Source: Palaemon carinicauda
Lineage: Eukaryota > Arthropoda > Malacostraca > Decapoda > Palaemonidae
Length of the DNA stretch: 64,000 nucleotides
Reading direction: 5' to 3'
NCBI RefSeq assembly: GCF_036898095.1
Contig: NC_090751.1
Location: forward strand, 77,373,695-77,437,694
Within the stretch, counting starts at the first letter, position 1. Each line of letters starts with the position of its first letter. The notes beneath the pieces were generated by a model that worked only from the letters and a program-made list of their open reading frames with translations, ran no database searches and was not told where the DNA came from. The translations under genes were made by a program, and so were the position numbers. Positions 21,321-32,925 of the stretch are shown piece by piece.

Positions 21321-23839
21321 TTTTTTGGGCTCAAGCCATGACGTCCTGATGGAAGGTTCCTTTTTGGTAGTTTCCTTGGGTATATTGACTACTAGGATAT
21401 TCCCAGAGAATTAAACCACAGGTTATCACAGAATTCTTACTTCTGGAGCGAGTATCCTAAAGGTTTCCCTTTAAGACATCGTATATCAACAGGGGACCCA
21501 TGTATTAACACGCCACATATCTATCTGCACCCCATATAGAGTTAACACTTCGATATGGAGGGGCGGAGAATAACTGGGGAGCCGTTCCACAGTTACACTC
21601 GTCCGTGGCTACTTTTGGTACTCGAAACGTAAACAAACGGGCGCCATTGCTAAATGACGTCACGTCCGTCCTCATCCTTCTGCTAGTAGCCTAGCTGCCT
21701 TGCTTAGACGGATTTCCCCTTGTGCATTTTTATCGGCTTGCATCTTTGTAATGTCGCTACCTTCAGCCTCGCCTTCTTCTGGAAAGTTGAGTACCAGGTC
21801 CCAGTATTGTTTAAATAAGCTCTGACCATAAAGTAACTTATACTTTTCGAGATATTTCGTGTTTTCTGACGGAGCTGTGCTGCTACCGGACACGCCTTTT
21901 TATGGCGTCGCTGTTCTCTTGCATGCCTTATTTAGCTAGTCTGAACAGCTTATTCCGGCCTCTTAACTAATTGATATTGTTAGTTATTTAGTCTTCATAG
22001 CTAGGAACTTTATATATCGTGTTTTAACGCTCTATTATCCGGTCATTGCCTGACCCCATACTAGATTGCTAGCATAGCCCCTAGGCCAGATTGCCTAGCA
22101 CCAGTGTTCATGCATGATATATTCTAGTGATCCTAGGTTAAGTTATGAAGATAGTGGCATTATTTATCATACTGTTTACTGTGATGCAAGTGTTTTTCGC
22201 CTTCAGGGACCATATAGGGGACTGGTTTGATTGTGTGCCTTTCTAACCTAACCTAAATGTAGGACCCCTATATGCTCCCTTCATCCCCTGCCTGTGGGCG
22301 TTCCCTCTGTGTGACCATGCTCCCCCTGGTATATAGAGGGCTCATGTCCGTATCATATTTATCGCTTCTCTGTCCTTCCTCAGTTGCTTTGGTTAGGTTA
22401 CTTAACCTTCCATGCAACTTGCGATGTGTATTTCAGCCTACCTAGCTTGGGATTTAACACTCCTGATCTAGGTTAGGCCTGGGGGGGGGGCCCTAGTTCA
22501 GTACTATTTTAGTTTGAGACGGTACTCGTGCACCGTTCTCATTCAGGTTACCTACCCTAGGCTAGGGAGCGTCCTCCCTTCCTTGGTGCAGAGCCTCCCC
22601 TATGGAAGACCCCTCTTCTTCTCCCTCCCCACCTATCCCTTGGCATAGTCTAGCCTATACATAGGCTAGCCTATACACATCTGTCCCTAGTCCTACAACT
22701 CCTCCTTCGGGTGGAGCGATAGGGCTATCTTGATCTCCTGTTGAGCAGGCCGCTCTGGTACATATACCGTCATAGCGTCCTATGGGGCTAGCCACTGGAA
22801 GCGATTTGTCCAACAGGGGTTCCCCCCCTCTTGGGTGTACCCTAACCCTCCCTTGGGTTCCCCTGGCGCCCGGCCGACTGCCGGCCCCCTGCCTTTGGGT
22901 GATAGGACCCACTCCTATCATGGGTACACTCACTCAGGTGGGATGCCAAAGGGGTATGTGATCTTACCCCTCCTAACCCTCCTCCTGTCTCTCTACCTAT
23001 CCTGGTGTCGGTCCCTTGCCGCCTCTACTGCCGGCGATACCGCCCTTCCCTTGGTGACACATTCCTGAGATACCCTCCCTCCCCTAAGTCGACAGCCTTC
23101 CGTGTGCCGGAGGGCTGCCGCCTTCCGTCGGAGTACAGCCGATGGCCCACCCATCCATTACCTAGTTTCGGTTGTCTGCCCTTCAGGCCGGCCTTCGGCT
23201 GCCATAGCTGCCGCCTCCCGCCAGCGTGCCGCCGCTGTGCCGGCGGCCGCCAAGCTGGCATTATACCTGAATCCTCAATGTGTCTACCTTAATGCCATAA
23301 ACCCTGCTGCAGCGACCTCCGGCGTACCGCCGGTCTGCTGGTGCCCCCCGGAAGCACCAAGGGACTTGCACCACTTCTACTAGCTATCGGCTACATGCTG
23401 ATAGCCCTACACCGCAATATTACAAGTTTCCAGCATACTGTGTGTGTCTTAGCGCAGCTGGTTGCCGGGGCCTAAATCTATATGGGGTCTTCTGCTACCC
23501 CCCTTTACTCTAAGGGTCTGAGTGGTCTCAGTCCTTGATACACTTCGCAGGCAATCTCTGCTAGAATTATCTTCTACCTTCTACGGTGGTCCATGAAGAT
23601 TTCCGCTTTTGTGTCCTTGGTCACAAACGAAATTGCCTATTGATAAGGTTACAGTAACCAGCTGGGCGGGATGCACAAGTATGTGTCTATCTACTTCCTT
23701 TCCCGCTCCTCTCTTTAACATTACAATATTCCTAATTTATTTAATGTTAAGTGAAAGTTTAACTACTTAAAATTTAACTTTAGAGTAATGTAAGTCACTC
23801 TTATGACTTCCGTATACTCATGATCTCTTTCTATTACAG
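21321..23839 (+). repeat. DIRS-A 5' terminal region and leader
   Basis: The first ~340 bases are the terminal region shared by all copies. A 24-codon upstream ORF lies at 21751-21825. The rest is a GC-rich, GCCGGC-laden leader. The position that is a GTAAGTG donor in DIRS-B, C and F reads GATGCAAGTG here (22183), so the donor has GC in place of GT. The leader ends in a pyrimidine-rich TTTCTATTACAG before gag. Long open frames in this leader do not look selected (see rejected items). Confidence 0.75.
21751..21825 (+). CDS. 24-codon upstream ORF in DIRS-A leader
   Basis: It starts MSLPSASPSSGKLS and stops at TGA. The same length and near-identical peptide are found in DIRS-B, C and F. Function unknown; it may regulate translation of the downstream frame. 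Confidence 0.35.
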   Translation: MSLPSASPSSGKLSTRSQYCLNKL

Positions 23840-26062
23840 GAGGAGTATATCAAGTGTGACCACAACTTCTGTGGAGTGAAGCGCCCGGACTTCTACGGGC
23901 ACACGGCGTGTCGGACCCATGCCCCCTGCGCCGCCAAGAAAGGTGACCTTAAGTATTGGGACCCGCAGCACTGTACAGTTTGCAAGAGTCGTCTGGTCGA
24001 AGCGTTCAACGATCCTCCTTCAGCGGAGATAAGGGACAACGCTCGAGAGAAGCTACGCAAGTGGGTGCATTGCTTCCAGATGAACGCCACCGGACCGTAT
24101 CTCGCTACCGAAGATTTGAGGGCCTTGCTATTCCTGAACACATCAAAAGACTCAGTGGTCCCCAGTGATCAGATTCCCACCGTCCAGATAGTGGTGGAAC
24201 CTGATGTGGTCATGGGTCAGTCCATGCATGAGTGCCGTTTAGATTCCAACAACGTGGACTGTATGTCGGAAGTGTCGGAGACCACGGAGAGGAACCTCAT
24301 GGGCAACGAGCTCGACTATGAGGAAGATCAGGTGGAATACCCTGATTCGGAGCATGAGGTCGCTCCAGCTTCCACCCCTGCACCAACTCCTACACCGACG
24401 GATGTATCACTCCCTTCCACATCCGCTACCCCGGATCCTACAACCATCCAACACTCAGGAGATCTTCAAGATGCTTGAAGCTCTCATGGATAAGAAACTT
24501 CGCAAGACGCATGAGTTATTCAGGTCCAACCTCGGAAGTTCGAAGCAACCGAAAAGGATTTCGGTTAAGGACCTCCCTGCATGCTCGGATACTAACCCAT
24601 GGAGGTATGCCGAGCACATGCCGATCACCACGGGCAAGATCTTTATCAGTGAGAAGGTCGGCTCGATCGCGTTGGAAGAAGTGGAATTCTTCCCGAAATT
24701 TGAGGCTGACCCGGACTGTTACGTCCGACTCAGGTCTGAACCCGCCTCCAAAGAAGAGACCGAACCAAAGGAGGTTATCGTGTTCGATCTCCCAAAGGGC
24801 CAGGCTATGTTAGCCAACGCGGTGAAAAGTAGGGGCTTCACCAACTTGAAAATGCCGGCGCTTAGCAAAAAGCACCCGACCTTCGTCGCACCAGACGATG
24901 CGACGTTCCCCTTTCTAGAAAAGGCCTTCACTGCGGTACATAAGGCAGTGGAAGAAGGGAAACCTTGCCCTGTACTAGAGGAGTGCAGGCCCTTCTCCCT
25001 GACCACTCCCCCTGATGTTAGACACTGGAAAGATGTCCAGTCAACCTTCGTGGTGGGGAAACTAGAACCTGACGTCGCTGGTCGTCAGTTTAACGAGGAC
25101 CTCCCGAAACTTAACGATCATCTCCTTCATCGGGAACATGATACGAAGGAAAGGCTCGCCGCATCTATGTCCCTCCAAGTACAGCTCGAAGTCATGGCCG
25201 GTGACACTAGTGTCCCTGACTACTACATGGTCCTTGCCAAGACACATCTGACAACGGTAGTAAAGGATCTGTACAGCTTCACGAAGGCTCGTAGAGCCTG
25301 TCGGGAATTCGTGTTTGCTAATGCGACAGTACGACACGAACCCCGGAAGCTGATCTCCTCCAACATCTGGGGAAAACATTTCTTTCCCTCCTCCCTGGTG
25401 AAAGAGATCACTGACAAAGCCGCCACGGAGAACAGGAACCTTCTCCACAAATGGGGCATGTCAAAGAAAAGGAAATCCTCTCAGGACGACGGCCCTCAAC
25501 CTAAGAGGAGACCCACCAAACCAAAACCCCCAGCTTCACGAAGGCTCGTAGAGCCTGTCGGGAATTCGTGTTTGCTAATGCGACAGTACGACACGAATCC
25601 CGGAAGCTGATCTCCTCCAACATCTGGGGAAAACATTTCTTTCCCTCCTCCCTGGTGAAAGAGATCACTGACAAAGCCGCCACGGAGAACAGGAACCTTC
25701 TCCACAAATGGGGCATGTCAAAGAAAAGGAAATCCTCTCAGGACGACGGCCCTCAACCTAAGAGGAGACCCACCAAACCAAAACCCCAGTAACGTCAACA
25801 GAGACGGCAGTTTCCGGGATCCGCTACTCCCCAAGTGGCAGCTGAGCCACAACAGACCTTTCAATTGGTCACCCAACCGGTCTTGTCACAGTCGCCGGTC
25901 TTCACCCCTACATTTGAGCAGCAGTCAACTACCTTTCGTCCCAAAGGTAGAGGCTCAAACAGAGGTGCAGGCAGAGATGCATCTCGCCGTCCCTCCAAAG
26001 GCAGAAGAGGAAGGGGAGCTAGCGGCCGAGGTAGCAAACCCTCGGGAAGCCAGAAGCAATGA
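23840..26062 (+). pseudogene. gag: DIRS-A gag
   Basis: Exon-like start GAGGAG after CAG at 23837-23839. The Met used in other copies (EEYMKC) is Ile here. The N-terminal Cys/His module is intact (KCDHNFC... CRTHAPC... CTVC). A frameshift near 24450 moves the frame to the one ending at 25610, carrying RISVKDLPACSDTNPWRYAE and the conserved core. A 257-bp tandem duplication then shifts the frame again. The Arg/Gly-rich tail (RGRGASGRGSKPSGSQKQ) reads at 25835-26062. DIRS Gag is expected to bind element RNA in a particle; this copy cannot make a complete protein. Confidence 0.85.
25274..25787 (+). repeat. 257-bp tandem duplication inside DIRS-A gag
   Basis: 25274-25530 and 25531-25787 each begin CAGCTTCACGAAGGCTCG and end AAACCAAAACCCC. 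I see one substitution between them (ACCCC versus ATCCC). The unit is not a multiple of three, so it shifts the frame. DIRS-B and DIRS-C have one copy. Confidence 0.95.
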
Positions 26063-27890
26063 AGTGCTTCCGGTGGGAGGAAGACTCCGCCAATTCCAGG
26101 ATCGTTGGACCTTCGATCCCTGGGCACACAGCATCGTCAAGAAAGGTCTAGGCTGGAGCTGTACTCAACCACACCCATCCTTCCAGCAATTCTTCCAACA
26201 GTCAACCCCCCTCCTGGAAGAATATGTCCTAGATCTCTTGAACAAGAAGGTGATAAGGAGGGTAAAGTCAACCAGGTTCCAAGGGAGACAGTTTTGCGTC
26301 CCCAAGAAGGACTCCGACAAACTCAGAGTCATTCTAGACTTATCCCCCCTCAACAAGTTCATAGCGAACAACAAGTTCAAGATGCTGACTCTTCAACAGA
26401 TAAGGACCCTTCTGCCTCCAGGTTCTCAATAGACCTGGCAGATGCCTACTGGCACATTCCAATGAACCACCACGCTTCCTCCTACCTAGGATTTCGACTC
26501 CAAAGGAAAAGCTACGCTTTCAGGGCCATGCCCTTCGGGCTCAACGTGGCCCCACGGATCTTCACCAAGCTGACAGACGGCATCGTTCAACAACTCCGCC
26601 TCCGCGGCGTCCAGGTGATGGCCTACCTCGACGATTGGCTGGTCTGGGCGACATCGCCCGAAGATTGTCTAAGATCCTGCAACAAGGTCACGCAGTTTCT
26701 AGAACACCTGGGATTCAAGATAAACACCAAGAAATATCGCCTCTCCAGCTCAGAAGTTCCAATGGTTAGGAATCCAGTGGAATCTTCAGTCAAACCGCCT
26801 TTCCATTCCCCAGAAGAAAAAGAAAGAAATAGCGGGGTCTGTCAAAAAACTGCTGAAATCCAAGAGGATCTCAAGACGTCAGCAGGAACAAGTTCTAGGC
26901 TCTCTACGGTTCGCCTCAGTGACAAACCCAGTGCTGGTTGCACAGCTAAAGGATGCCGCGGGAGTCTGGAGACGTTCTGCATATATCGCTCGAAGAGACC
27001 TCAAGAGACGGCTCCCAAACAGACTTCGCTTACTCTTAAAGCCGTGGTCGGAAGCAAAAGCCCTGAAAAGGTCCATTCCTCTTCAACATCCACCTCCATC
27101 ACTCAACATCCACACGGACGCTTCGCTGGAGGGTTGGGGAGGTCACTCCCACCAACAACAGGATCAAGGTACATGGTGTCCCATATTCAAGACGTTTCAC
27201 ATCAACATCTTAGAGGCCATGGCGGTCCTTCTCACCCTGAAGAAACTCTCTCCACCTCCCTCGATCCACATTCGTCTGACCTCTGGACAACTCGGTGGTA
27301 GTCAGATGTCTCAATCGTCAGCGCTTGAGATCGCCCCAGATAAATCAGGTGCTTCTCCCAATCTTCCGCCTGGCAGAGAAGAAGAAATGGCACCTGTCTG
27401 CAGTTCACCTACAAGGATTCCGCAACGTGACGGCGGACGCTCTATCAAGGACAAGCCCGATAAAGTCGGAATGGTCTCTAGATGCAAGATCGTTCTCCTT
27501 CATCTCTCACCAAGTCCCGGATTTTCAGATCGATCTCTTCGCAACGAGCGACAACAATCAACTTCCTCTTATGTGGCCCCATACGAGGACCCCAAGGCAG
27601 AAGCAGTGGATGCCATGTCACTGGATTGGAACAGATGGTCCAGGATCTACCTGTTCCCTCCCACCAACCTTCTGCTGAAAGTCCTCTCCAAACTGAGAAC
27701 CTTCAAAGGGACAGCGGCCCTAGTGGCTCCCAAGTGGCCCCGGAGCAATTGGTACCCCCTGGTCCTGGAGCTGCAGCCCACGCTGATCTCTCTCCCGGGC
27801 CCAGTTCTCTCCCAGCAAGTACAGAAGTCGACTGTCTTCGCTTCATCACTGAAAGTCAGGGACCTTCATCTCATGATTTTCTCTCCCTAG
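25900..27890 (+). pseudogene. pol: DIRS-A RT, RNase H and methyltransferase
   Basis: RT motifs are spread over three frames: RVILDLSPLNKFI (25914-26432 frame), FSIDLADAYWHIPM and AYLDDWLVWA (~26620-26650), then shifts near 26755. RNase H shows IHTDASLEGWGG, NILEAMAVLL and NVTADALSR. The C-terminal domain (FQIDLFATSDNNQLP, DPKAEAVDAMSLDW, LFPP, APKWPRSNWYPL) matches the Dam-like adenine methyltransferase segment that marks DIRS1-type pol, again in two frames. Pol stops at 27890, overlapping the start of the YR. Confidence 0.85.
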
Positions 27891-28750
27891 CCGCGAAGAA
27901 AAGGTTTGGGATCTCGAAGAAAAGTCTAGACTTCCTCGAGGAATACAAGACCGAATCCACACGACGGCAATAGGAATCTTCCTGGAGAAAGTGTGTCTCT
28001 TTCGTCGAAGCAAAAAATCCTACGGAAATCACCATTGATTTTTGCATGTCCTTCTTCATTCACCTTCATGGATAGGGCTTAGCAGCCAACACGATTTCCA
28101 CCTGCAAATCGGCTTTGACTAGACCACTACTCTACGCCTTCCAGATTGATCTGTCCAGCGATATCTTCAATAAACTGCCAAAGGCATGCGTTCGTCTATG
28201 CCCAGCACCTCCGCGAAAACCTATCTCCTGGTCCCTGGACAAGGTGCTCCATTTTGCCTCCAACTTGGACAATGATTCGTGCCCTCTCAAGGATCTGACT
28301 CAAAAAGTTATATTTCTTTTTGCTCTTGCCTCATGAGCCCAAGTCAGGAAATAGTGGCATTATCAAGAGAAGAGGGTCATATCCTGTTTAGAGACTCAGG
28401 AGACCTTACCCTCTTCCCCGATCCGACGTTTCACGCGAAAAATGAATTACCCACCAAGAGATGGGGCCCCTGGAGAATCTGCCCCCTGAAAGAAGATGCC
28501 TCTCTATGTCCGGTAGAGAGCCTCAAGGTGTATCTTCAGAGAACTTCAGACTTTGGTGGAGGCCAACTCTTCAAAGGAGAAACATCGGGTAGCGACCTGT
28601 CAGTGAAACAACTAAGAGCGAAAATCACCTACTTCATTCGCAGAGCGGATCCTGACAGTACACCCGCAGGTCACGATCCTAGAAAAGTCGCATCATCTCT
28701 GAATTTTTTCCAAAGCATGGATTTCGAAAGCCTCAAGAGCTTCACAGATA
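27855..28750 (+). pseudogene. DIRS-A tyrosine recombinase, disrupted
   Basis: The N-terminal domain (KKRFGISKKSLDFLEEYK) carries in-frame TAGs near 27972 and 28072. At the first catalytic Arg, where other copies read ASGARVSEIVAL, this copy has a stop and a shift (28334). The HxxR box (AGHDPRKVASS) is present near 28675. The gene ends at SLKSFTDIL with foreign sequence, so the Tyr region (FFKHYAK) is absent. Confidence 0.85.
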
Positions 28751-29577
28751 TACTATAATGGAAGAAAAGAAAATAGTAATATCTTAATTAATTGTATAAA
28801 ATATTGTCCGAGCTTCAATACAACTTTACCAGGAAGGTTATATAACGCGTGAAGTGTGAAAGTGCCTAGGCTAGAAGCCTAGCACTCGTGAGGCTCGAAA
28901 TTATCGCCAAATTCACAACAACAATGACATAATATAAAAATCCCTAGCTAAAATACTAAATAGCTAAAGTTATTAAAGCAAAGATGCCGGGAATATCGTT
29001 CTTGCTACCTAAATGAACAAAAGAACGATATCGTCATGACGCCATCCGGCTGGCAGTAGCTCTTGTTACGTTAATTACGACATCAATCGAAAAGTAAAAC
29101 TGGCAAGAGCTTACATTTACACAATTCAAAGATATTACTTAACTTTCCAGAAGCTGATGAAGCTGGGGAATCCATAATTCAAACAGAAAAGCTTCGAAAA
29201 TAGGGAGATAACACAGGGAAAAACTGGTCAGCAAAGCTACGAACGAAAGAATGGTTTAGTGGCGCCGTGATGCGGCGGATGGCCGAACTATTGACAGTAC
29301 TTTAGGAGAGTCAAACGGTTTTACCTCTTGAAAGACTCTTATTTTCTTGTTACTTTTCCTCTCAAAGTGAAAGGCTATTTGGTGTGTAAATAGCTATGAG
29401 ATGTGTCAAGTTACGTCCTTACGCGATATCCCTTGAAGAAATTTAAGAGATACTCGCTCCAGGAGTTAGAATTCTGGATACCTTCGGTAAATTCTCTGGG
29501 ATATATCACTGTAGTCACATTTACTTAGGAAGCTACTAATGAAGGAAATTCCATCAGGACGACATGGCCTAAGCCCA
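28751..29577 (-). mobile_element. DIRS subfamily 2 leader and 5' terminus
   Basis: It aligns with 1-1082. It contains a 30-codon upstream ORF at 29083-29175 (minus; begins MDSPASSASGKLS) and ends with AGTTAGAATTCTGG... CCATCAGGACGACATGGCCT. No larger gene. The terminus at 29577 abuts subfamily 1 leader sequence. Confidence 0.7.
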
Positions 29578-30026
29578 TAAAGCGATAATACTCTGGGTGA
29601 AGAAAGATTCTCCCCAATATAGAATAAGGGAGAAGCAAGGCAACCCAGAGGGAATTACCCAAAGGTAAGGGGGATAGGAAGCATACAAGGGTTCCTACAT
29701 AGGTTAGGAGAGGGTGGTACACGAACCAACACAGTCCCTTGTATGGTCCCCGAAGACGAAAACACTTACATCACAGTAACTAGTATGTTTAACAATGCGA
29801 AAATCTTCATTATTTAATTTAGGAACACTATTATATCAAGAAGTAATATGAGCACTAGGCTGTCAAACCTAGGGGCTAGGCTAGCGATCTGGTATGGGGT
29901 CGGCCAAAGACCGTGCCTAACGAGCGCAAACCCACTTATATTTACATCCTAGCTATGAAGACTAAATAACTAATAATATTAATCAGTTAAGGGACCGGAA
30001 GAGGGTGTTCTGGCTAACTAAATAAA
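29578..30026 (-). mobile_element. DIRS subfamily 1 leader fragment
   Basis: It matches the leader of DIRS-C around 46680-47125, including the AACACTTACATCACAG donor-like segment and GGCTAACTAAA. It is cut on the left by a subfamily 2 terminus and on the right by a junction site. No gene. Confidence 0.75.
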
Positions 30027-30526
30027 CGGATTTTGAGCGAAGCGAAAAACCTATTTTTGGGTGAGATAGCCATGACGTCCTGATGGAAGGTTCCTTCAGT
30101 AGCTTCCTTGGGTATATTTAAATACAGTGGATATTCCCAGAGAATTAAACTAAAGGTTATCACAGAATTCTAACTTCTGGTGCGAGTACCCTAAAGGTTT
30201 TGCTCTAGGATATCGTATATCAACAGGGGATGCATGTATTAACACGCCACATAGCTATCTGCACCCCATATAGAGTTAATACTTCGGTATGGAAAGGTGG
30301 CTGAGTAACTGAGGAGCCGTTCCACAGTTACACTCATCCGTGGCTGCTTTTGGTACTCGAGACGTAAACAAACGGGCGCCATTGCTAAATGACGTCACGT
30401 CCGTCCTCATCCTGAGCTCAGCTTCTGCTAATCTCCATGATACAGCAGGTCAGGGCGGGGCCTGAAAGGCTGAACTAGAATAGACGGAAGAGTCCATCAG
30501 GACCTCATGGCTATCTCACCCAAAAA
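30027..30526 (+). mobile_element. Short DIRS-derived unit 1 (500 bp)
   Basis: It begins with the junction site (30027-30053) and GTGAGATAGCCATGACGTCC, carries about 370 bases of the DIRS 5' terminal region up to GACGTCACGTCCGTCCTC, then ~90 unique bases (CAGGGCGGGGCCTGAAAGGC) and the inverted end CATGGCTATCTCACCCAAAAA. No coding frame. Confidence 0.85.
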
Positions 30527-31052
30527 CGGATTTTGAGCGAAGCGAAAAATCTATTTTTGAGTGAGATAGCCATGACGTCCTGATGGAAGGTTCCTTCAGT
30601 AGCTTCCTAGGGTATATTTAATTACAGGGATATTCCCAGAGAATTAAACTAAAGGTTATCACAGAATTCTAACTTCTGGTGCGAGTACCCTAAAGGTTTC
30701 GCTCTAGGATATCGTATATCAACAGGGGACGCATGTATTAACACGCCACATAGCTATCTGCACCCCATATAGAGTTAACACTTCGATATGAAAGGTGGAG
30801 AATAACAGGGGGAGCCGTTCCACAGTTACACTCGTCCGTGGCTGCTTTTGGTACTCGAAACGTAAACGAACGGGCGCCATTGCTAAATGACGTCACGTCC
30901 GTCCTCATCCTGAGGCCAGCTTCTTGCTAATCTCCATGATACAGCAGGACAGGGCGGGGCCTGAAAGGCTGGACTAGAATAGACGGGAGGGTCCATCAGG
31001 ACATCATGGCTATCTCACCCAAAAATAGATTTTTCGCTTCGCTCATAAACCG
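30527..31052 (+). mobile_element. Short DIRS-derived unit 2 (526 bp)
   Basis: A second copy of unit 1 in the same orientation, starting with its own junction site (30527-30553) and ending with an inverted junction site (31026-31052) that touches DIRS-B. It shares the 90-base unique segment with unit 1, so both belong to one non-autonomous family. Confidence 0.85.
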
Positions 31053-31938
31053 TTTTTTGGGCTCAAGCCATGACGTCCTGATGGAAGTGTACCAGAAAAT
31101 GAATGTATCGTGGAAATTTTCCCTTTTTTATGCAAGTGCCAAGGGCTTCGAATAGAGGTATGTAACATGTCCTTGCTAGAGTTTCCGTGGGGATCCAGCC
31201 TCCTGCCCCCCTGGCAGAGAAGTCCTGGTGGACCATACCAATGTCTCGAAGCGATCATTGAAGGGCTATTCACCCTGCGGAGAGTTCGTGCAGGACTCGG
31301 AGACAAGAAATAAGGTTAATATTCGGGTAGGAATATTATCAAGCATAGGTAAGTGATAAATAATTACTACGCTCCTTGGAGGAGAGATCAATCTTGTCTC
31401 GAAGGCAGGACGAAGGTAAGTATTCAGGTAGGAATATTACCACAGCATGAGTGAGTATATAATACAAGTATATTTATATTATTCTTCTCTTTCAAAAGGA
31501 AGGGGTTAAATGAAATTATGACAATCATATATTTCATAATAAATAATAGGAGCGGAGAGAGACGCACATATAATAAAATAGACATTTTATTTCATAGATT
31601 GCAGATTATTGTGATAACAATTGCAATAATAAGTGTAAAGTTAATTTACAAGAATAAAGAATAATGTCATAGAAAATAAAAGACTTCAATCTTGAATCTG
31701 AAAGAAATTTCACTTTTAGAAACACAAGTTCCAGAGGAACGTCAGTCTTTTTCAAAAGGAAAAAACATATCAATGTCCTAGAGCTTGTGGCACTCATGTG
31801 AAGCCTATGACATTTCACCTTGGTAAGAACAGTCTATTAGAAACACTAAGTGTCCATGAAATCACTATGTATCACAAGAGGGTCAACACAGGCACCCGTA
31901 GAGTTAAAGTCCCAAGTAACTCACTGTTCTATGCAGAG
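31053..31938 (-). repeat. DIRS-B 3' region
   Basis: About 0.9 kb downstream of the YR stop. It resembles 39403-40289 throughout (GTGTACCAGA, CCCCCCTGGCAG, AGGAGCGGAGAGAGACGCACAT). No coding frame. I looked for an internal copy complementary to both element ends, as DIRS1-type elements have, and did not find one. Confidence 0.65.
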
Positions 31939-32925
31939 TTAAACGGCAGGTTTCATAACACTACCTGCGGCTACCACGAAATGTTTAACTTCATGCACTT
32001 GCTTCGCGTAGTGCTTGAAGAAAACGCGCAACGATTTCCACCCTGTGAATCTCTTGAGGCTTTCGAGATCCATGCTCTGAAAGAAGTTCAGAGAAGACGC
32101 GACTTTTCTAGGATCATGACCTGCGGGTGTACTGTCAGGATCCGCTCTGCAAATGAAATAGGTGATTTTCGCTCTTAGTTGTTTCAGTGACAAGTCACTA
32201 CCCGATGTTTCTCCTTCGAAGAGTTGTCCTCCAACGAATTCTGAAGTTCTTCGAAGATAGACCTTAAGACTCTCCACTGGGCATAGAGAGACATCTTCCT
32301 TCAGGGGGCAGATTCTCCAAGGGCCCCATCTCTTGGTGGGTAGTTCATTCTTTGAGAGAAACGTCGGATCAGGGAAGAGGGTAAGTTCTCTTGTATCTGC
32401 GAACAGGATATGACCTTCTTCTCTTGACAATGCCACTATTTCACTGACTCGAGCTCCCGAGGCGAGAGCAAAAAGGAAGACAACTTTTTGAGTCAAGTCT
32501 TTTAGAGAGCACGAATCGTTGTCCAGGTTAGAGGCAAAATGGAGCACCTTGTCCAGGGACCAGGAGATAGGTTTTGGTGGAGGTGCTGGGCGTAGTCTAG
32601 CGCATGCCTTTGGTAGTTTATTGAAGATATCGCTGGACAGATCAATCTGGAAGGCGTACAGTAGTGGTCAAGTCAAAGCCGATTTGCAGGTGGAAATCGT
32701 ATTGGCTGCTAAGCCTTGTCCATGAAGGTGAATGAAGGACCTGCAAAAATCAATGGTGATTTCTGTAGGATTTTTTGCTTTGACGAACGAGACCCACTTT
32801 CTACAGGAAGATTCGTATTGCCGTCGTGTGGATTCAGTCTTGTATTCCTCGAGGAAGTCTAGACTTTTCTTCGAGTTTCCAAACCTTTTCTCTGCGGCTA
32901 AGGAGAGAAAATCATGAGATGAAGG
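31939..32925 (-). pseudogene. DIRS-B tyrosine recombinase, one nonsense change
   Basis: The N-terminal SAM-like part (SLDFLEEYKTESTRRQYESS) and the catalytic part lie in one frame with a TGA near 32668 (Arg codon CGA/AGA elsewhere). Catalytic features are complete: ASGARVSEIVAL (Arg), AGHDPRKVASS (His-x-x-Arg), WKSLRVFFKHYAK (Tyr). The enzyme would integrate the circular DNA form without target duplication. The frame is open well upstream and overlaps the end of pol. Downstream it ends ...AAGSVMKPAV. Confidence 0.85.

Larger units (their letters stand above)
21321..28750 (+). mobile_element. DIRS-A (subfamily 1), 3' truncated
   Basis: It starts TTTTTTGGGCTCAAGCCATG, the subfamily terminus, and runs through leader, gag, RT-RNase H-methyltransferase and YR in the order known for DIRS1-type elements. 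It stops inside the YR before the catalytic Tyr, so about 0.9 kb of the 3' end is missing compared with DIRS-B. It is flanked on both sides by subfamily 2 leader sequence in opposite orientation, suggesting insertion into that element (inference). Confidence 0.85.

Noticed and set aside
21672..21893. A 73-codon frame on the minus strand across the DIRS-A leader
   Set aside because: It is antisense to the leader, and the matching strand in DIRS-B has a stop ten codons after the shared EAEGSDIT segment.
23005..23292. Cys- and Arg-rich frames in the GC-rich DIRS-A leader
   Set aside because: They are produced by GCCGGC-type repeats; both strands have such frames and none agrees with the other copies.
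31053..31938. Internal complementary region matching both element ends, as described for DIRS1
   Set aside because: I read this region in DIRS-B and its counterpart in DIRS-C on both strands and saw no segment complementary to the termini beyond short matches.
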